Shown piece by piece: positions 16,299-26,569 of a stretch of DNA of 64,000 nt. This DNA comes from Yponomeuta sedellus. Lineage: Eukaryota > Arthropoda > Insecta > Lepidoptera > Yponomeutidae. Position 1 is the first letter of the stretch. Each line of letters opens with the position of its first letter. The stretch spans positions 8,633,109 through 8,697,108 of the forward strand of contig OW203736.1 in assembly GCA_934045075.1 (NCBI GenBank), read 5' to 3'. The position numbers were made by a program, and so were the translations under genes. The notes under the pieces are model-generated. The model was not told the origin of the DNA. It made no database searches and saw nothing but the letters and a program-made list of their open reading frames with translations.

Positions 16299-17980
16299 TT
16301 CACTACTGTGACCATCGCTTGACCGTCTTCGCTTTGCTTTTGCTTTGCTTACCGCGTTCGAATTTCATGAGTCGTCGCCAGAATCCGTTGTTATGTTAGC
16401 TTTTGATTGTTGAGAGAACATCGTCGCGGAAACAAAAAGTGATGGCCCGAGCGTGATTTGATCTCAGAACCTATTTCGTATCACTAATGCAGTTAACCGC
16501 TCCGCCAAGTAAGCGCTAACGGTACGTGCAAAAGTCGCCTTCTTATGGACAGAATGTCAACGTTCAAGGTGACACCACAACACAAATGATCGCTTCTCTA
16601 ACTACCTTCTGTTTTGCAGATAATTAGTTTTAGTAACACTGCACTTAACACAACAGAATTACATTATTTCTCAATTAAAGCGTTGAGAAACACAAATCCA
16701 ACCATGTACACAACTAGATCGCACTATAACGAACGGATTAGCGTTAGTTTAAGGCCTTCAGCACAGAGCATATAAACACTACGTTTTACAGGATTCGGCA
16801 AAACCACTTTTTACGTGTTACTCAACGGACGTTCGGCGGAGGGATTAAATATCACTACTGCTTCCTTTCTCTCCATAGTTTGGAACTACGCATATGTCGT
16901 CAAACGCGAAAAGCGATTGCTCCTCTTGCGTGAACGATGTTGTGCAAGTTGCCGGACGAGATGTTGATGGTTCGTTAGACATGGTGCACTTTATGTGTTT
17001 TGTTTGTTGGTGTTTTGTTTCAAAATAATCTCTTTAGCATACAGCGTAGATTAAATTGGGATTATTTAAATAACTTTTGAAGCCAGTGGGAACAAATGTA
17101 TGACATACGATTTGGAGCCGATGGGAACAACAAAATATTTTATTTAATACGTTTTGGAGTCTTTGGGAATTAATGTATGAATTTATAAAATTTTAAGAAC
17201 AATAGATTTGGAGTCAGAGGGAACAACCCATTTAATTGATACAACAATACGCAATAATATGAATTAGTTATCCTACCCATTTGGTATACGTTTACTTAGT
17301 AACAGGGAATTTTATTGAATGACTATATTTACAATTTGGTCTCCTTTGCATCAAACAAATTGTATTAAATAATGAGTCACCAAAAGCTTCATATTCTTTG
17401 CGTGAGATTATTACTGCAACTTTTTGTCGGCAAAAAAACAAAACCATGACAAAAATGGCGTAGTGTATAAAATCTTAAGTGCCATTACATTTTGCATTGA
17501 ATACTTAGTAAATATATATTTGATTTAGGGGTTATAGTACCTACTCGTATATGTATTGATGAGGGGTGGTTCAGAAAAATCGTAATTCGGCTTACCAAAT
17601 TCAGGGGCGGCGACGGCGATGGAAACAACGGGAGCTTGACTCACCGTGTGACGCACATTAAATTGTTTGTTGGCACTAATTTCCTAAGAACGGCCGTTCG
17701 ATATTAGATTAAGCTATTTTCTTGTAATTTTTAGGTGTGATAAAATATGTATAGTTTCGTGCACGGTCAGTGAGAAGAAGAAGCGAGAATAATCTGACCA
17801 ATATGACAAGCGAGACGTAGACAAATAATAAGAAAATATTAAAAGAAGGTACATATACAACCTCTGGCGTTAACATGTACCTTCTTATATTAAATGGTTA
17901 GAACGTTATTTCAGTATAGTATTATAGAGAGCTGCAGAAGAACCCGAGTTACTAATATAACTCGAAGAAATTTCGAAATT
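16299..17980. other. No gene seen; element C leader and unassigned sequence
   Basis: The first few hundred bases are probably the element C 5' UTR. A 44-codon plus-strand frame at about 16894-17029 starts with ATG and has spaced Cys but matches nothing I know. Four degenerate copies of a tttggagyc..gggaacaa motif lie at about 17076, 17111, 17152 and 17206. A 12-bp perfect inverted repeat is at 17843-17854 and 17875-17886 with a 20-base loop. Confidence 0.5.
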
Positions 17981-17984
17981 GAAG

Positions 17985-18070
17985 TGGAAGTGGGCGGACC
18001 ACGGACCGACGACGGACGACGCATCGTGGGCAGGCCCTTCACCAGATGGTCTGACGACGAATTTAATATT
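17985..18070 (+). pseudogene. RTE-type LINE C-terminal crumb
   Basis: A short plus-strand stretch reads DDGRRIVGRPFTRWSDD. The GRPxxRWxDD signature is typical of the region after the RT domain in RTE-clade LINEs. No RT core remains around it. Length is too short for a firm call. Confidence 0.5.
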
Positions 18071-18610
18071 CAAGTAGAGGAACGTTTCTCTGTCACTTCA
18101 TTCGTAGAAAAAAATATTTTCTGCTGCGTCTGTGTTCAATGTAATGTTGCATCGTTTTTAAAAACAGTGAGCTGTTTATCGATCCGGAGGGACTAGCAAG
18201 CCGCTAAGTGCCTGTGGGAGCGCCGTTGTGCATATGTTGCATAAAATATACGTGGAATAAAATCATCACGGGCGGAAGAGCATTACCTTGGCCATTTATT
18301 ATTTATCAAGTGCCCTTTTTCACTACTTTTTTTACCCTACTCACCTGTTTTTACCGTCTGACAGGTAACACTTTACTTCGACTTTTGAACCGTCATTGTA
18401 TTGGTTTTATCTAAGTTGAAAACTCGGGTTCCATTTTCGAACGTTGCTTCGAGGTTGACAACGAAAATTTTTACGTTGCGTTTTTGAAATGAAGTTACTC
18501 TGCTAAGACTGCCTTCAAGTGTACAGAGAATCAAAACTGCATAGCGTTTTCTCATCATCGTCATCAATGACCTTTCACATCTACGGAAGATGATTTAAAC
18601 AGCAGCCGTG
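18071..18610. other. No gene seen
   Basis: Unassigned sequence between the RTE crumb and the 3' end of the DD41D transposase pseudogene. It should contain one end of that transposon, but I could not identify a terminal inverted repeat by eye. Confidence 0.5.
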
Positions 18611-19714
18611 TTAAGTTATTTGGTTCTTCTGGAACTTGCGCTGATGGCTAACAAGTTGGGTGACGGCGTTTTCTAAACCGTGGCTAATACACTGTCTTCC
18701 ACTCTCCCCTAGATTTATTAATCCTCCCTCCTGATTGATTTCATCAGCAGCGTTGCGTATGCGTTGCCGTAATTGCTCCACCGTAGTAATTTCGTCTTTG
18801 TAAACTTTTTCTTTTAAACAGCCCCAGTAAAAAAAGTCCAGTGGATTTAGGTCCGGTGAGCGAGGAGGCCACTATATTGGCCCCAGGCGCCCTATCCATC
18901 TTCCTGGATAGGTGTCGTTAAGGTGTTGCCTCACACTCACAGCATAGTGAGCAGGACACCCGTCGTTTTGCAGCCACATGTTGTCTCAAACTTCAGGAAC
19001 CACGTCATGCAATAGCTCAGGCAAATTCTTTTGCAAAAAATTCAAATAATTCTCTGCGTTCAGGACAGCGGGCAGCTCAAAAGGACCAATTATTTGTCCT
19101 CCTATGATTCCAGTCCAGAGATTAATCTTAAATTGATATTGGGATCGGTCTTGGCGTATCAAATTGGGATTTTCTAACTGCCAGCTGTGTAGATTATGCA
19201 TGTTTAAATAGCCATCTTTTCTGCATGTTGATTCATCACTCCAAAGAATTTTATCATAAAATTGTGGATCTTCTCTTATTCTTCGCAGCATTGTTCGGCA
19301 AAAGTTGACACGTAAAGGGTAGTCTCTCGGAAGCAATGTTTGTACCCGTTGATAATGGTATGGGTATAATTTTTGGCGTTGCAGCATATGATGCACAGTT
19401 CGGGTAGACAAACTCGTACCAGTACGGCGAGCCAAACCACGAACGGAAATGTTCGGATCTTCGTTAACTAAATGCAAAACCTCTTCGTCGTTATTGTAGA
19501 CTCGTGGTCTTCCTTCACTTGCACCGCTTACGCCTGCGTCAGGTATTCCCTCACAGTAGGTATTGTGTACACGAATAAAAACTCTGTAGTCCGGATGTCG
19601 AGTATTCGGGTACCTCTCTCGGTAAAGTGCGGCTGCTTAATTGGCGTTGCCTCTACATTCACCGTAAAAGTAGTGCATGTTGGCATATTCAACGGGTGTG
19701 TAACGTTGAGGCAT
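18611..19714 (-). pseudogene. Tc1/mariner-superfamily transposase, DD41D type, three in-frame stops
   Basis: One continuous minus-strand frame of 368 codons from ATG 19714 to TAA 18611-18613, broken only by TAA (19637-19639), TGA (18986-18988) and TAG (18872-18874). N-terminal helix-turn-helix: HLVNEDPNISVRGLARRTG. Catalytic residues: Asp in ILWSDEST, Asp in LQNDGCPAHY, and Asp in SPDLNPLDFF, with 41 residues between the second and third, hence DD41D. The frame is otherwise uninterrupted, so decay is recent and by point mutation. Known: DD41D is a recognised Tc1/mariner subgroup. It would cut and paste at TA sites; terminal repeats were not located. Confidence 0.85.
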
Positions 19715-20650
19715 TGTAAACAGTCCAGGGGAATGCCAAGTCGTCGGTAATATCACTATTCAACTGTCCAATTCACTGAGAAAATCAGGGTCCAGGTAAA
19801 GTAAGCAAAGTCCTCAAGTTCACACAATAATCAAATCCAGTTCACAAGCAAATCGGAGTCCAGTAGAAAAAGTAGCAGATTGCGAGTTAAACAGGAAAGA
19901 TACGGCGAGCAAAGACACATGTAACTACGTAAGAGAACGATAGCACACTCAACTAAAGCTACATTTCACCGCTTCTTGCGCCCATCCAAAGGACATAACC
20001 TTTCTTTTTTACTCTTATGAATACGGTGTCGTTTAAAGTAGCCTATCTTTTTTTATCTATGGCCTTGAAGTACAATACAATTGACCATTTTGGGATCATA
20101 ATTCCAAGAAAGCGACCCACAAGTCGAAGGGGTCGCGTCATCGTTTTGTTACTCAAAATTGTAAGTATTGTAACTGCAGATAATTTGCAAAATCGACGTT
20201 TTATCATGTAATTAGTAATAACTCTGTATTGCGTCAAGGTACCTCTTACTATGAAGAAGTTGCACTCTTAGTATGAAGTGGACAACTTTTTAAAATAATG
20301 GGCCACTTGGGTGCCATACATTTTTTTTAAGAAAATTGAGTCAAAGTTACATAATCCGGCAGAAATGACACATGAAAAAACTATTTATTCTTAAATAATT
20401 GTTAACACTATCTTATTTTATTCTAATTCAAGTAATAGTACAGATATTCAGGAATTAGAAACAAAAAACAGAACCAAAAAACCTCTTTATTTTTGGAAAT
20501 GGTAGCCAATTTGGTAAAAATAGCAATATTTTTTTTCAATATTAAAAAAAAATCGTATTTCAAAAATGAATGGCCAAATGACAATAAAAATGGGATATGT
20601 AACAGATGATTATGTGGCCAGTCAGCAGCTACAGGGTTATCCATTATTTA
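19715..20650. other. No gene seen; AT-rich
   Basis: Contains the upstream flank of the DD41D transposase gene. Only short frames without family resemblance. A phrase at about 20632-20672 (cagggttatccattattt then acgacacacgctgta) resembles mariner-type termini but I could not pair it with a partner. Confidence 0.4.
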
Positions 20651-20669
20651 CGACACACGCTGTATACTA

Positions 20670-21210
20670 AGAATTACATAAATCGAAACAAAGAGGCACC
20701 TAGCAACCTGAGCATTGAATTTTGGACCGCTTATTATTGGTTTTGGTGCTGCACATACGACAGCGTCGCCAGAGTCCAGTTTGTGACTGTCAATATTTGA
20801 CAAGCGAATCTCCTCCTCGACTCCTATCACCTTCAGCCGTTGAGAGTTTTGGTCTCTTCTTTGAGTGTTGTGCGAGGCTTTAAATGCTTCTTTTCCTTGA
20901 GAAATAGCTATTTATTAGACCTCGGGCCACACCCAGCCTAAAGTCAAGCTGAGAAAGTGGGTTGAGTGCATTGCCTTTACATAGCAAATATGCATTGGTG
21001 ATTGCTAGGTCCAAGCAGAAGTAGAAAATACGCAACAACCATCTGTTGCTCCTTCTACCGACTTCTTAAGTTGTACATTTTTGATCAAATTTATCAACTC
21101 CACTCATACGCTCAGTGTATTGTAGCACAGCAAGTGGACATTGGATGGCTTTCTTAGACCCATCTTTTTGTCCAAAACAATGAATAATCATTTATGGCAG
21201 GTTCTCTTTT
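20670..21210 (-). pseudogene. piggyBac-type transposase C-terminal remnant
   Basis: Read on the minus strand with stops and a frameshift: a block at about 20930-21200 contains GVDKFDQK, VGRRSNRWLLRIFYF, LDLAITNAY and LDFRLGVARGLI, the conserved C-terminal catalytic region of piggyBac transposases (DDE_Tnp_1_7). A block at about 20680-20780 reads RCRMCSTKTNNKRSKIQ followed by CSGC and VPLC, the cysteine-rich C-terminal domain that binds the transposon ends. At least one stop replaces a conserved residue before VPLC and another lies before VGRRS. The N-terminal two thirds are not recognisable. Confidence 0.78.
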
Positions 21211-22080
21211 ATTTGCTTTTGTTTATTCAGGACAATAAACAAAATTTTGGAAGAAATTACCCAATACTTCAATACTTAATTATATCAATGATGACAGCTT
21301 TGTCCGAGATACATTAAATTGATCGATAATTCGTTCTATCGAATCACATTGTTTAATCTTCAATAAAGTTAAAATATTGTGTAGCGAGTCTATTTTTGTG
21401 GTACTTTTTTCCATAATATACTCAATAAGCCATTTATATTGTTTTGCCAGCCCTAATACATCCAGGGTTTATTTAATACTAAATCTAACATAATCTTTAA
21501 TTTTTTTACTACCAATTTCACTCGCATCATGCACAGTAGACGCTTTTGTTTCTGATGTACCGCCAAATAAAGATGGAGTAGCTGTTGAAGACGTACCTTA
21601 GAAAGACTGCAGTGTGTCAATGGTTGTTATATTAAAATGAGTACTAAAACAGATTTTAGCTGGCACGGTTAGCTACAGGTTGCGGGTTCGAGTCTCGGCA
21701 TTTGTAGAATTTTTAGCCTCTAAGTAGGTTTTTTAAGATTTCAGATTTTTATTATTTTGCCAAACTTCAGGAATATAATTTGATTATAGAAGTGGTAGAT
21801 TAGCACAAAGTACTGTTATTTTATATCCTGTAGTCGTAGTCAGAACACCCATTTTTTTCGGCTTTCTTTCCAAATTGCTTTTGAATAGTGATATTACTCG
21901 TAGCACGATTGGTCTTTTATAAATTTTTATAAGTTGAAATAGCCTTACGTACATGTCCTGGGTCTTAATGGGTAATAAACAATATATATAAGGCACAATA
22001 TTCACTGTAATGTTTCTGATGTTTAAATTTACATGTATCATGTACAATTGATAAAACCACAATACTATCGAAATTTGACA
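21211..22080. other. AT-rich, decayed; partial tRNA-derived repeat inside
   Basis: Probably piggyBac-derived at the left and copia-derived at the right, too decayed to assign. At about 21665-21745 on the plus strand there is the 3' half of a tRNA-like unit (box-B-like gggttcgagtctcgg) followed by a tail (agaatttttagcctctaagt) that is also found beside the SINE at 60.2 kb, in the same relative orientation. Confidence 0.5.
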
Positions 22081-22084
22081 AGCT

Positions 22085-23189
22085 AATATTGAAGTAATGA
22101 CACAACTCTTTAACTTGAGTTCAGGCACGTATATCACTTTACTCATCACAGTTATTATGAATTTTTGAGCATTTCATGCAAACAGTTCTACAGTTCCATG
22201 ACTCATAACATCAAGCGCTTTTCCATTTCAGTCAAGTCACTTTATTGGAACTTTGTTTCTCACATAAAGATTTAAACAGCCGTTTTTCTGCACACATATG
22301 ATCGCTAGCTCCCGAATCCATAAACCAGAACTTCTCAGATTCCTCAATGATTGTAAACATAAAAGCGTTAACTTCAGGAGCAGTTTTATTTTTCAGCATC
22401 AGCGCTTTACAATCAGCCAAAAAGTGACCTTTTTTCTTACAGTAGTGGCACGATCTGAACTCTCTATTGCCTCTCTTATTTGTGGCACAGTTTCTGGCAA
22501 TGTGGCCTTCTTTTTCACGTGTAGCACTTCACAAGACCATTATGAGGTGGTCTGCTTCCACTGGCCAACGCTACTTCACCTTCATTTGCAGAGTTATATC
22601 TATCTTCTTCAATCAACAACCTCGACGTTAGCCCTTCATTATTCTGATTATTTACAAGGATAGACTCCCAAGCCGAGCGGAAGTGTTTGAACCTTTCCGG
22701 TAAGGTCATTAGTATCTTTGTGATGACATCTTATCAAATATTGGCCATCCTGATTGCTTCAGCTTGGTCCTTATATCCTCTTTTACAGGAACGTCGACAG
22801 ATTTACTCCTTCTCTTTTACAGAGTCTTCACCAAAATGAATGGAGAAGAACTTTAGTTGCAACAGATGAATGCTTACAAAGGATTCTTTCTCATACACAG
22901 CCTTCAACTTCGCCCACATGCTGGCAGCCGTACAGCACGATAACAGATGGAAGATTGGGGCAGCTTCCATCCTTGTAATAATAACTTATTAGGCCTAGGC
23001 ATCTTTTGTCATCAAAGCCGTCTTCTCAGTTGCCGACTCAGGCATTGGTGTGGTGCCGTTGACCAAATCAAAATATCCTTTTCCTTTCAGGAATACTTCA
23101 CTTGTAAACTTCCAGACTGCCCAGTTATCTCCACCGGATAACTTCAAACTCGAAGACTGCGGTTCCATCTTCACAAAGCTTGACGACAC
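22085..23189 (-). pseudogene. copia Gag-protease, frameshifted
   Basis: Pieces in three frames, in the expected order. 22995-23189: Gag N-terminus (LSGGDNWAVWKFTSEVFLKG, the usual copia opening about wanting a substrate-like W-x-W segment). 22515-22709: Gag core (TLPERFKHFRSAWES, LTSRLLIEEDRYN). About 22410-22510: two zinc knuckles, the first frameshifted, the second intact as CHYCKKKGHFLADC. 22232-22420: protease with FWFMDSGASDHMC, the DSGA active-site triad of copia proteases. About 22120-22150: KVIYVPELK, the end of the protease. Downstream sequence degrades. Role if intact: capsid and proteolytic maturation. Confidence 0.75.
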
Positions 23190-23265
23190 GCGTTCTTAAC
23201 CTCAATTTCTTCAGTTCGCACAAAAACTTGTCGAAAACGTCGGATTTGAAAATTAGATTCAATGC

Positions 23266-23283
23266 GATTGAGCCCCCATAACC
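23266..23283 (-). other. Primer-binding site, initiator-tRNA-Met fragment type
   Basis: Minus strand ggttatgggggctcaatc directly follows the LTR end. Known: Drosophila copia primes from an internal fragment of initiator tRNA-Met and has a ggttatggg-type site. The match is to memory of that family only. Confidence 0.55.
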
Positions 23284-23695
23284 TGTTGGCAGGTAGCGAA
23301 ATAAAAAGAGAATTGAATCTGTTTCATTTACTGCTAGTTTTATTTGAAAGAAAAAATACAGTGCGCGCCAGATCAGTCTGCGCGCGACTGGTGGCGTAGC
23401 TAATGTTGCCAGTTATGGAAAATTGCTTTCTGATCATAAACATAAATGGGAGGTGAGGAAAAAATCTACCTAGCTAGAAGTGAACTAATAGTGAAAGATT
23501 CAAAAGTAATAATATGAAATATGTACCTATCTTAATCTACAGCTATTTGGCTTCTCAATGGCGCAGCACGCTGCGCTCGGCTGAGGGATGTCCACAGACA
23601 TCAGCAATGACAGCTTTTTATAATCCTATGGTAGGTTACATCAAAGCTCAAGAACGGCTGGACCGATGGTACTTAAAAATAAAATGAAAACAACA
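23284..23695 (-). repeat. Candidate copia 5' LTR (412 bp)
   Basis: Bounded by TGTTG (minus, at 23695) and CAACA (minus, ending 23284) and immediately followed by the primer site. No second copy in the window, so the boundary rests on the termini and the primer site. Confidence 0.55.
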
Positions 23696-24016
23696 TTAAA
23701 TATTTCTCTAAATTTATTATCAGGCATCTAGAGGTACTTTTAAATTTTGGAAACGTGTGGTCCTCCAATGGGCCTTTCATTGTATAATTTTCTAGATCTT
23801 CGCTCATTTCGTCGTCCGAAGAGTCTGAGCTTCCATCGTCACTTGTAGGATCAATTATAAATTTGTTCAATTCTACATCCAAAAGCCTATCGGATTAGAA
23901 ATATTGGTCTTCGATTTTTTCCACGTATTGACACACATTAATCCATTCCTCTGTAGTTATAGAACTAAATGCCGCTTTAGTTATTGTTCACTTGTGGCTT
24001 GACTTACATTCTGTGT
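23696..24016 (-). pseudogene. DDE (IS630/Tc1-like) transposase, C-terminal part
   Basis: Minus strand reads ITTEEWINVCQYVEKIEDQY, a stop, then DRLLDVELNKFIIDP and an acidic run (SDDGSSDSSDDEMSEDLEN), the tail of an arthropod DDE transposase family. Its catalytic part continues at 25268 on the other side of a mariner insertion. Removing the mariner and one TA joins the two halves in a matching context. Confidence 0.65.
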
Positions 24017-24017
24017 A

Positions 24018-25267
24018 CTAAGTATCGGGAATTTGCCAATAAAACAAAAAATACAAATTATTCATCTAAATTTATTTTATCGCCATCAAAGTAGGCCCCA
24101 TCGCTTGCAATACAACATCTCCACCGCTTCACCCAGTCTTCCATACATTTTTCATAGGCTATTTGCGGTATGGTCTTTAGCTCATTCAGCGAATTTTCTT
24201 TTATGGCTTCTATCGACTCAAAACGTTTTCCTCGAAGTGGTAATTTTAACTTGGGTAATAAAAAAAATCAGACGGAGCCATATCAGGTGAATACGGTGCT
24301 TGGTCGAGAACTTTTGTTGAATTTTTCGCTAAAAACTCTTTCACTATAATTGCTGTGTGTGATGGTGCAGCATCCATGAGTTGTGTTGCCACAAATCTGG
24401 ACGTTTTCGGCGGATACTCTCACGCAAACGCTTCATGACGCCTAAATAATATTCTTTTTTTAGTTTCTCCCTGTGGAATCAATTCGGAGTGAACCATACC
24501 ACGGTAGTCAAAAAAAACTGTCAGCATCACCTTGATTTTGGAGCGACTTTGCCGCGGTTTTTAGGGTTTCGGCTCGTTTTCGAGACGCCATTCTGAAGAC
24601 TGTTGGCTTGTTTGCATGTCGTACTCATAAACCCATGTCTCGTCGCCAGTTATTATACGTTTCATAAAGGTCGGATCCGTAGAAGCTCGGGAAACCATGT
24701 CTTCAGCAACATGCTTTCGCTGCGCTCTTTGAACAAAATTGAGCTCTTTTGGAACTAGTCGAGCGGCGACGGGTTTCATGCCTAAAATGTCAATGAGAAT
24801 GTTGTGGACGGACTTAAATGATATGTTCACCTCACTAGCCAACTCTCTCAGACTCATACGTCGATTTTGAGCACTAGCTTCTTGATTCTGTCGAGGTTTT
24901 CTTTGGTCATAGCGGTTGAAGGTCTACCAGAACGAGGCAAGTCTACTACTACTTCTCAGCCTTCTTTAAAAGCCTTATACCATTCATAACCCCTTGTTTT
25001 CGATGTACACGATTCGCCGTAGGTATTTCGCAAAATTTTTAGTGATTCACCACGAAACACAAAATTTAAGGCACACTCTTTGTTCAACAATATTTTCCAT
25101 TGTAAAAATCGCTGAGGACTCGAAAAGTGTACTTTAAAACAAATTAAATGACAGACCCCGCTCAAATTTTGCACGCTAAATCAGTACAGTGCTACCAACA
25201 TGCAGTAAAAAAATTTAAACGACCTCTTTTACGCGGGTCTTTTTATTCACATATTCCCGATACTTTT
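24018..25267 (-). mobile_element. mariner transposon with TIRs and TA target duplication
   Basis: Termini 24018 (ctaagtatcgggaatttg) and 25267 (reverse complement aaaagtatcgggaatatg) are inverted repeats of about 27 bp with a few mismatches. TA dinucleotides at 24016-24017 and 25268-25269 are the duplicated target. Inside is a decayed DD34D transposase. The element splits a DDE transposase pseudogene. Confidence 0.85.
24058..25100 (-). pseudogene. mariner transposase (DD34D), frameshifted
   Basis: ATG at 25100, stop at 24058-24060. N-terminal HTH pieces: KTRGYEWYKAFKEG and SLRELASEVNISFKSVHNIL. Catalytic Asp in ITGDETWVYEYD (24561-24857 frame), second Asp in MDAAPSHTAII, third in PYSPDMAPSDFF, 34 residues apart as in true mariners. 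The WVPHEL-type clamp is present as RLVPKELN. At least three frame changes: early in the N-terminus, in the linker, and after SDFF. Inactive copy. Confidence 0.85.
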
Positions 25268-25670
25268 TACACAGAGTAGAACATTTTTCTCTGCAACTCG
25301 TCTTTTGGTTGTAGCTCATATTTTTTCTATTGGATTCAAATCACAGTGATGAGTAGGTAAGCGCACGACCTCATGCCCATGTTTATTTAATAAATATTCC
25401 ACTTCACAAACTGGATCTCCTTTGTGTTTTTTTATTAATTCGTACAACTGTGGTTTTATCCAGTAATCTTCAAATGGAATACTATTATTCAAAAAACATT
25501 GCTGCATTTCTGATTTAAAATTGCTCTGTGTGAGTGCTTAATTTATTTGTTTGCCATGATTTGTTTGACATTATCCATAACCACGATGCTGTTAGATGGC
25601 AAGTTGTACCAGCTGATGTGGTGAACCAGCAAGCCCCTGAAAAACGACACTAGCTTTAGGTAAGTTCAAC
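25268..25670 (-). pseudogene. DDE (IS630/Tc1-like) transposase, catalytic part
   Basis: Minus strand carries SIVVMDNVKQ (second catalytic Asp) at about 25560-25600, then IPFEDYWIKPQLYELIKKHK, LLNKHGHEVVRLP and CDLNPIEKI with the catalytic Glu (25316-25507), then a TGA in place of the expected Trp and ATTKRRVAEKNV. The first catalytic Asp and DNA-binding region are missing. Continues at 23696-24016 beyond the mariner. Confidence 0.7.
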
Positions 25671-26070
25671 TTTTTGAAGAACAAAGTTAACTTATAATCC
25701 ACAATCCACTACAAAAACAAGCACAGATAAAAACGTGACTGAACGAAATGGATGAATGATTTTTTTAGTGTTGATATCGGTATTTAAAAAAACTCGTCGA
25801 CAGCAAAAGCTAACGAAATTATGATGATGATGTGATGCAAAAGTGCTCGTGACGAAAAAATGCCAAAATTATGGTACTTTAGCGTACCATAATGGATGTA
25901 TCATGGTACACGGTACAAACAATTGAATTACGGTACATGTAGCGTAATTATGGCACGTGTAACATCTCTGTCTGTGATGTTTATGTTACGCAGGGCCACA
26001 AGCGGCAAGATTTAGAACTAAAATTTGCAGTTAAACGTTTAATTTCACGCTTTTATACAAAATTGCTACT
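25671..26070. other. No gene; AT-rich with palindromes
   Basis: Contains a 10-bp perfect inverted repeat with 6-base loop at 25868-25893 (arm attatggtac) and a second, weaker one (aattacg / cgtaatt) at about 25923-25946. No coding signal. Confidence 0.5.
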
Positions 26071-26074
26071 CGTT

Positions 26075-26190
26075 GATCCGCGGCAGATACTGGATATGGC
26101 AAGCTGAAGACAGGGCGCTATGGAGCTCATTAGGGGAGAGCTATGTCCAGCAGTGGACTTCATAATATAGCCTGAAGAAGAAGATCCGCT
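26075..26190 (+). pseudogene. RTE-type LINE 3' end
   Basis: Plus strand reads EDRALWSSLGESYVQQWTS followed by a gaagaagaag repeat tail. The phrase before the stop (LGE-YVQQW) and the trinucleotide-type tail are characteristic of RTE elements in Lepidoptera. Only the last 40 or so codons are left. Confidence 0.65.
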
Positions 26191-26569
26191 GCATTGAAAA
26201 AGACTAAACGTTTAGTCAATACTGCGTGGCAAAGATCAATTATTTTGTATAATGGCCGAAAGTAGTTGAGCTGTTTTGCGTACCAGAGCTGTTCTGCATA
26301 CCTACTAATGGTTTTGTAAAATATCTGATTATACTATCCATATGCGACTTATTTGTCTTCTTCGGTAGATCAGCACAGGCAGCATAAGCCCAACAGAAGC
26401 ACAGCATACATCTAAGCTAGCCTTGTCCTAGCCCATATTGTATTGTATTGGTGGTGTGTTGGTGTTTTGCTTTTGCTTGAAAAAGTGGGAGGTAGGGCGG
26501 TGCATTAACAAACCGCATGGTGCTTGTGGGATTTTTGACGAAATTTAGCAAAGTAATTTTCACTTTTTA
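26191..26569. other. No gene seen
   Basis: Unassigned spacer between the RTE tail and the pogo-like pseudogene; no frame, repeat or RNA gene I can support. Confidence 0.5.

Larger units (their letters stand above)
22085..23695 (-). mobile_element. Ty1/copia retrotransposon, 5' half with LTR
   Basis: Minus strand: a candidate 5' LTR (23284-23695, beginning TGTTG and ending CAACA), a primer-binding site directly after it, Gag, zinc knuckles and protease, then loss of pol. No integrase or RT is seen. Inserted at the 3' end of a DDE transposase pseudogene at 23696. Confidence 0.72.
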
